Below are positions 60,023 through 64,000 of a stretch of DNA of 64,000 nucleotides, piece by piece (position 1 is the first letter of the stretch; each line of letters starts with the position of its first letter). The stretch is from Henningerozyma blattae CBS 6284 (Eukaryota; Ascomycota; Saccharomycetes; Saccharomycetales; Saccharomycetaceae). The stretch lies in NCBI RefSeq assembly GCF_000315915.1, contig NC_020188.1, forward strand, positions 1,009,501 to 1,073,500. Reading direction: 5' to 3'. A program made the translations under genes and the position numbers. The notes under the pieces are model-generated. The model had not been told where the DNA came from and searched no databases. It was given only the letters and a program-made list of their open reading frames with translations.

Positions 60023-61456
60023 TTAATTTTTGGAAGTAATATTTTGGATCAATTCCTTGTATTTTTCAGTAGAGAAAGATTTTGGTCTTTCAATTGGAGC
60101 ACCGACAGCTCTGTCGATGATCAATTGTGGTAATACACCAAAGGCTCTTGCAACACCGAATAAGACAGTGTAGAAGGAGGCTTCAGTCATACCGTAATAT
60201 TGTAATAATACACCAGAGTGGGAGTCTACATTTGGCCATGGGTTCTTGGTCTTACCGTGTTCAGTTAATACCTTTGGAGCTACTTGGTAGATGGTAGAGA
60301 CTAACTTGAACAATTCGTAGTCTGGGAAATGTTTCAAAGCGAATTCACGTTGAGCGATGTAACGTGGATCGGTCTTTCTCAAAACAGCATGACCATAACC
60401 TGGGACAACTCTACCAGAGTTCAAAGTATCCCACAAGTATTTTTCAATGGTTTCCTTGGAATAATCACCTTTGACTTCTTCTCTTAATTTGAATAACCAT
60501 TCAAGAACTTCTTGATTGGCACGACCATGTAGAGGACCAGCTAACCCATTCAAACCAGCAGAGAAGGATAGGAATGGAGAAGATAGAGCAGAACCGACTA
60601 AATGAGTAGTGTGAGCAGAGACATTACCACCTTCATGATCAGAATGGATGGTCAAGTACAATCTCATTAATTCGACAAATTCATTATTTTCATAACCTAA
60701 TAAATTGGCGAAATTCTTACCGTAATCGGCATTGGCATCGATTTGATTAATCTTACCGTTCTTGAAGACGTTACGGTAAATCTTGGAAGCAATGACAGGC
60801 AATTTACCCAATAGATCCAAGGAATCTTCAAAAGTGTACTTCCAATATTCAGTCTTGGTGACACCTTCAGCATAAGCTTTGGCGAATTTGGATTCAGTTT
60901 CCAAAGAAGTGACAGCAGCAGAGAATTGGGCCATTGGATGTAGTTCCTTAGGGAAGTTATCCAATAGATTGGTGACATGGTCTGGCAACTTGGATCTAGA
61001 AGCCAAATCGGCAGATAAAGCTTTGACTTGAGATTCGGTTGGGACCTCACCAGTTAATAACAACCAGAATAAAGCTTCTGGTAATGGTTCATCACCACCT
61101 GGAGCCTTTGGCAATTGCTTTTGGATATCTGGGATTGTACGGCCTCTGAATCTGATACCTTCTTCTGGGTCCAAAACAGAACCTTCCCAAACAATACCCT
61201 TGATACCTCTCATACCACCATAGGCTTGTTCCAAACGAACTTCATCAATGACAGTCTTACCGTATTGTTTCTTGAAAGCTTTGATTTCTTCAGCTTTAGC
61301 TGGAATGATTTCTGCAAAAGTTTCCTTTAAAGTCTTTTCAGAAGCATTTGAGTATAAACGATTAGCTACCAATTGTAAAGTATACTTGGAAGAGCATTGC
61401 TTGAAAGCAGATCTAGCTAGCATGTTTCGTGTTTGTGTAGATAAGATAGTGGACAT
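60023..61456 (-). CDS. CIT1: Citrate synthase, mitochondrial (Cit1)
   Basis: 477 codons (S. cerevisiae Cit1 479). It condenses acetyl-CoA and oxaloacetate in the tricarboxylic acid cycle. The N-terminal about 37 residues are Arg/Ser-rich without acids ([18 protein letters not shown]), a mitochondrial presequence. The C-terminus ends SKN, not a peroxisomal SKL, so it is Cit1-like rather than Cit2-like. Catalytic His residues lie in [20 protein letters not shown] (about 272) and [14 protein letters not shown] (about 353), and the Asp in [14 protein letters not shown] (about 411). Codon use is strongly biased, as in highly expressed genes. The upstream region has Rtg1/Rtg3 R-boxes. CIT1 and CIT2 are ohnologues; only one is seen here. 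Confidence 0.96.
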   Translation of the reverse strand: MSTILSTQTRNMLARSAFKQCSSKYTLQLVANRLYSNASEKTLKETFAEIIPAKAEEIKAFKKQYGKTVIDEVRLEQAYGGMRGIKGIVWEGSVLDPEEGIRFRGRTIPDIQKQLPKAPGGDEPLPEALFWLLLTGEVPTESQVKALSADLASRSKLPDHVTNLLDNFPKELHPMAQFSAAVTSLETESKFAKAYAEGVTKTEYWKYTFEDSLDLLGKLPVIASKIYRNVFKNGKINQIDANADYGKNFANLLGYENNEFVELMRLYLTIHSDHEGGNVSAHTTHLVGSALSSPFLSFSAGLNGLAGPLHGRANQEVLEWLFKLREEVKGDYSKETIEKYLWDTLNSGRVVPGYGHAVLRKTDPRYIAQREFALKHFPDYELFKLVSTIYQVAPKVLTEHGKTKNPWPNVDSHSGVLLQYYGMTEASFYTVLFGVARAFGVLPQLIIDRAVGAPIERPKSFSTEKYKELIQNITSKN

Positions 61457-62222
61457 GATGATAATTCAATAATAATAGCGATGTTTTTATGATGCAAATT
61501 AATATTAAGATTAATATTATTATTACTATATTTTTGTATTTTTGTTTTAGATAACGTTAATATTTTCAATCAAGGGCTGATGATGCTTTTTTTTAAATAT
61601 TAAATATTATGGAGAGAGCAATTTTTAAGGGGCGATCGGAATAAGAAAAAGTAAATATTTAGAGATGAAAGTTGCAAATCGAAAATTAAAATTATAATTA
61701 AAAGAAAAAAAAACAGCAGACAATAAACAACAGACAATAAAAACAATTGATAAATCGCGAAATTAAGGGTAAGTTTATATTGTCATTTTATAAGGATGAA
61801 ACACCAAAGAAAGGGCGAAATGTAGGCTTCCTATTCAAATATTTATTCTCCGGTCATAGGTGTTTTTTTAGGGTGGGCATAGGCCACGCGCCATACAACA
61901 CACGCCACAACCGGTCACCGATAATTGCTGGTGCGAGATTCTGGACGTAACCCGGCCGGGGATCTGCAGACAATTGTGAGCTATTATTGTTATATCGTGT
62001 AAAGTTCGGGGACCCCCCAGGTCACGGGTCACGCGCGCGTGACGCCCAGAACGTTACGCGCGGAGCACATCTGGCGGGTACGGAAAGGGAATACTTCGTA
62101 CGGAACACCCAATATGGAAACTGTTCCTGGCGGGTGCGGGGAGTGCTGTGAAGCGTGGGGGGGCTAACCATTCGTCCGTGTGGTGTGAGGGCGCATAATG
62201 TGGATCCTGACATGTAAATCAC
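61457..62222. other. CIT1 promoter, with a GC-rich block
   Basis: The first 390 bases next to CIT1 are AT-rich. From about 61860 to 62215 the sequence becomes GC-rich (runs such as CCCGGCCGGGG and CGCGCGCG) and contains the R-boxes listed separately. No gene is seen in it; the plus-strand frame 61747-61950 is not supported. Confidence 0.65.
61913..62043. promoter_or_regulatory. Cluster of Rtg1/Rtg3 R-boxes upstream of CIT1
   Basis: GGTCAC at 61913-61918, 62020-62025 and 62027-62032, and GTGAC (inverted) at 62039-62043. GTCAC is the R-box bound by Rtg1-Rtg3 and in S. cerevisiae drives CIT2 and, in respiration-deficient cells, CIT1. These lie 457-587 bases before the start codon. Use by CIT1 is inferred; the tRNA gene lies on the other side. 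Confidence 0.6.
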
Positions 62223-62296
62223 GACTCCATGGCCAAGCTGGTTAAGGCGTGCGACTGTTAATCGCAAGATCGAGAGTTCAATCCTCTCTGGGGTCG
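62223..62296 (+). tRNA. tRNA-Asn (anticodon GTT)
   Basis: 74 bases beginning GACTCCATGGCCAAG and ending TGGGGTCG. The anticodon loop CTGTTAA gives GTT. The acceptor and T-arm (GAGAG-TTCAATC-CTCTC) pair fully. It is very close to the S. cerevisiae tRNA-Asn(GUU), and T runs follow within 20 bases. No intron. Confidence 0.97.
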
Positions 62297-62526
62297 TTTA
62301 TTTTCTACAATTTTTTTCCGGAATTTTTCTCTGGATTCGTACAATGTGAGCTAGAATTCCCGAGGCAGTCAAGTATATCATGCGGAATAAGTATATGTTA
62401 AAAAATAAGGACAAGTACTGTAGGGATATATAAATATATAATAATAATGATAATATTAATAATAATAGTAGGCTATGTATAAAAACTAGCACTAGTACAA
62501 TTGTCATGCAGTGCAATTGGTTATGT

Positions 62527-63327
62527 TCATTTATACCCCAAGGCACAGATGTCCAGACTGGACATCTGTTGCAGGAGATCGGAAATCCGGTCGTCCAATA
62601 ACCCATTGGCATAATCATCTCTTGATTGTTGATCTAAATACTGTTGGATTTGTGCCAGCCTCGTGTACCCATCAGTACAGAATCTCATCTGGATCTTGAC
62701 CAATGCTTCGAAACTAGGGTCGTAATATGGCACTCTTAATGAGATTAGTTGTGGCAATTCCAATTTTAATTGATCGTTCAAATTATCAAACACGTCTTTG
62801 CATAGGGCCAATTCCTTTTCAGCCCTTGGCAATTTAGATGCATCTTTCGCAGGCTTCTCGATTAGTCGACGTACTTTAGCCTTGGATGCATCATAATCTT
62901 GTTTCTTGTGGTCTCTTTTCTTTATAGCGTCGTCGATTTCTTTGAAATAACTCGAGAATTTAGTAACAGGGTCCAAGACAGTCTCTCTAAAGGGACCATC
63001 CAGTTGTTTAACTGTTTCAGAATCAAAATCCTGTACAGATTGTAAATAATAATTACCCACGTTACTGTTATTATTGGAATTGGCATATTTGGAATCATCA
63101 TATAGATTAGAAATTACTTCAGCAATGGTCACTTGTGAAGCAGTCACGGCTCTGATAGAATCCAAATACCCCTTAGCCTCCTTCTGTAATGAATCCCCGG
63201 CTTTTTGAAGAACTTTATAACGACGTTCCTCCATATTATATTCTTTATCAATAGTCTTGTCAACATTCTTGACAATGACACTATTACCTGCTCGGTTGAT
63301 AGCTTTTTTAAACCCTTCCCACGACAT
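62527..63327 (-). CDS. RVS161: Rvs161, N-BAR amphiphysin-like protein
   Basis: 266 codons from the ATG at 63327 (S. cerevisiae 265); the frame upstream has only a GTG. Rvs161 forms a heterodimer with Rvs167 that drives vesicle scission in endocytosis, and also acts in cell fusion. The protein is one BAR domain: SWEGFKKAINRAGNSVIVKNVDKT at the amphipathic N-terminus, EERRYKVLQKAGDSLQKEAKGYLDSIRAV, KRDHKKQDYDASKAKVRRL and FEALVKIQMRFCTDGYTRL. There is no SH3 domain, as in Rvs161 but unlike Rvs167. The last codons lie in a near-perfect 25-bp palindrome. CDC10, CIT and RVS161 follow the order of YCR002C, YCR005C and YCR009C. Confidence 0.95.
   Translation of the reverse strand: MSWEGFKKAINRAGNSVIVKNVDKTIDKEYNMEERRYKVLQKAGDSLQKEAKGYLDSIRAVTASQVTIAEVISNLYDDSKYANSNNNSNVGNYYLQSVQDFDSETVKQLDGPFRETVLDPVTKFSSYFKEIDDAIKKRDHKKQDYDASKAKVRRLIEKPAKDASKLPRAEKELALCKDVFDNLNDQLKLELPQLISLRVPYYDPSFEALVKIQMRFCTDGYTRLAQIQQYLDQQSRDDYANGLLDDRISDLLQQMSSLDICALGYK
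62545..62569. repeat. 25-bp near-perfect palindrome at the 3' end of RVS161
   Basis: Arms ACAGATGTCCAG and its reverse complement surround a single base (62557). It covers the RVS161 codons for MSSLDIC, 18 bases before the stop end. Confidence 0.9.
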
Positions 63328-64000
63328 CACGAATATTTATTGTTTAGTTTGCTTGCTTTATTAGGTGTGGTTAAATCTTTGTGAAATCTTGTGGAATCTT
63401 GTAGATATTATATTTATTTTTTTTTTTTTTTTATTTAAAAACGCGTAACAAGAATGCAATTTCTTTCTTTTTTATTTTCTTATTTCTTGTCGTTTTTTTT
63501 ATTTTTCAAACTTGTTTAGGAAATTTTGGAAATCGCCTAGGGGGAAACAATCCGATGACATTCGGATAACATACCCATCACACACCATCAAAAAGTCTAC
63601 ATTCTTTCCAAAACATATATATAAAAAAATGAAATACAATTCCTTAACTCTTATTCATTTACTAAAACAACTCTAAAACACTTTTCAAAATCTGGATTCA
63701 GATCTCATATTGCCTTTGAATTTTATTATAAGCTAAACTCTTTGTCATAGGAACTCCCTTCTAAAAGGGTAACGGCAAACGGATCTCAATCCTTCAAAAT
63801 TGTCTCGGAACAGTTTTCAGTTTGCCGAGGCATTAAATTTTTGAAACGGATTATACTGGGGAAGCTTCCCGGAAATGTCACAAAAAAATAAAACTGCCTT
63901 TATTACTTGCTGCCTTTGTTCTCGATTATTCAATGTTGGAAAATCGATATATGTTCAAATAAAGTATCATAAACTTGTTATTTTATTAAATAATACTACT
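63328..64000. other. RVS161 promoter, running to the window edge
   Basis: About 670 bases. It contains a T run at about 63419-63433 and a GGGTAA Reb1-like core near 63767. The open frames are short. A divergent gene may start beyond the right edge. Confidence 0.5.

Noticed and set aside
1..64000. CRISPR arrays, bacterial operons, insertion sequences, viral or toxin genes
   Set aside because: None were seen; the repeats present are microsatellites, minisatellites and yeast LTRs, and all recognised proteins are yeast housekeeping types.

Overview
The window is nuclear DNA of a budding yeast of the family Saccharomycetaceae. Coding exons are uninterrupted, AT-rich and rich in Asn/Ser homopolymers. 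Every protein gene I recognise has its closest known counterpart in Saccharomyces cerevisiae, and gene order follows the ancestral yeast order. Genes that in S. cerevisiae are split between chromosome V (YER059W to YER046W) and chromosome IX (YIL050W to YIL037C) are interleaved here on one track. Several genes expected on that track (HIS1, DFG10, JHD1, PKP1, RSM18, RPL34) are absent. That pattern suggests a post-genome-duplication yeast that sorted its duplicates independently of S. cerevisiae, such as the Vanderwaltozyma/Tetrapisispora clade. This is inference from gene order recalled from memory, not from a database search.

Layout. 1-1.7 kb: the tail of a gene running off the left edge (possibly a CHA4-like zinc-cluster regulator) and a YDR124W-like gene whose upstream region carries four pheromone response elements. 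2.8-32.8 kb: the interleaved block PCL6, PET117, MMF1/HMF1, FCY2, NEO1, SYG1, MET30, PIG2/GIP2, a 37-codon YER053C-A homologue, PIC2, AGE2, HOM3, CBR1, GVP36, TPA1, ISD11. SYG1 is broken near its start by a one-base slip in an A7 run. From the end of MET30 to upstream of PIC2 (about 19.5-22.3 kb) lies a strong GC-rich island with minisatellites and a hairpin. 32.8-36.9 kb: a gene-poor stretch with tRNA-Gln, two tandem diverged LTRs placed as Ty3/sigma elements are, a third LTR nested between them, and a palindrome resembling FRT half-sites. 36.9-51.2 kb: APQ12, CAJ1, TED1, SAP1, NOT3, PRM2, SPO73. 51.7-51.9 kb: a tRNA-Arg/tRNA-Asp pair. 51.9-58.2 kb: a gene desert holding a probable point centromere (CDEIII at 54131-54150, AT-rich CDEII, CDEI at 54336-54343). 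58.2-63.3 kb: CDC10, CIT1, tRNA-Asn, RVS161, matching the genes next to CEN3 (and CEN14) of S. cerevisiae, which independently supports the centromere.

The genes are mostly housekeeping: lipid flippase and ER/Golgi trafficking (NEO1, AGE2, GVP36, TED1, APQ12), mitochondrial functions (PET117, MMF1, PIC2, ISD11, CIT1), nutrient and sulfur control (SYG1, MET30, FCY2, HOM3), glycogen and PHO85 control (PIG2, PCL6), mRNA turnover (NOT3), mating and sporulation (YDR124W-like, PRM2, SPO73), and cortex (CDC10, RVS161). Promoter sites visible by eye fit the known control of several of them: Ste12 sites at the YDR124W-like gene, Cbf1/Met31 sites at MET30, and Rtg R-boxes at CIT1.
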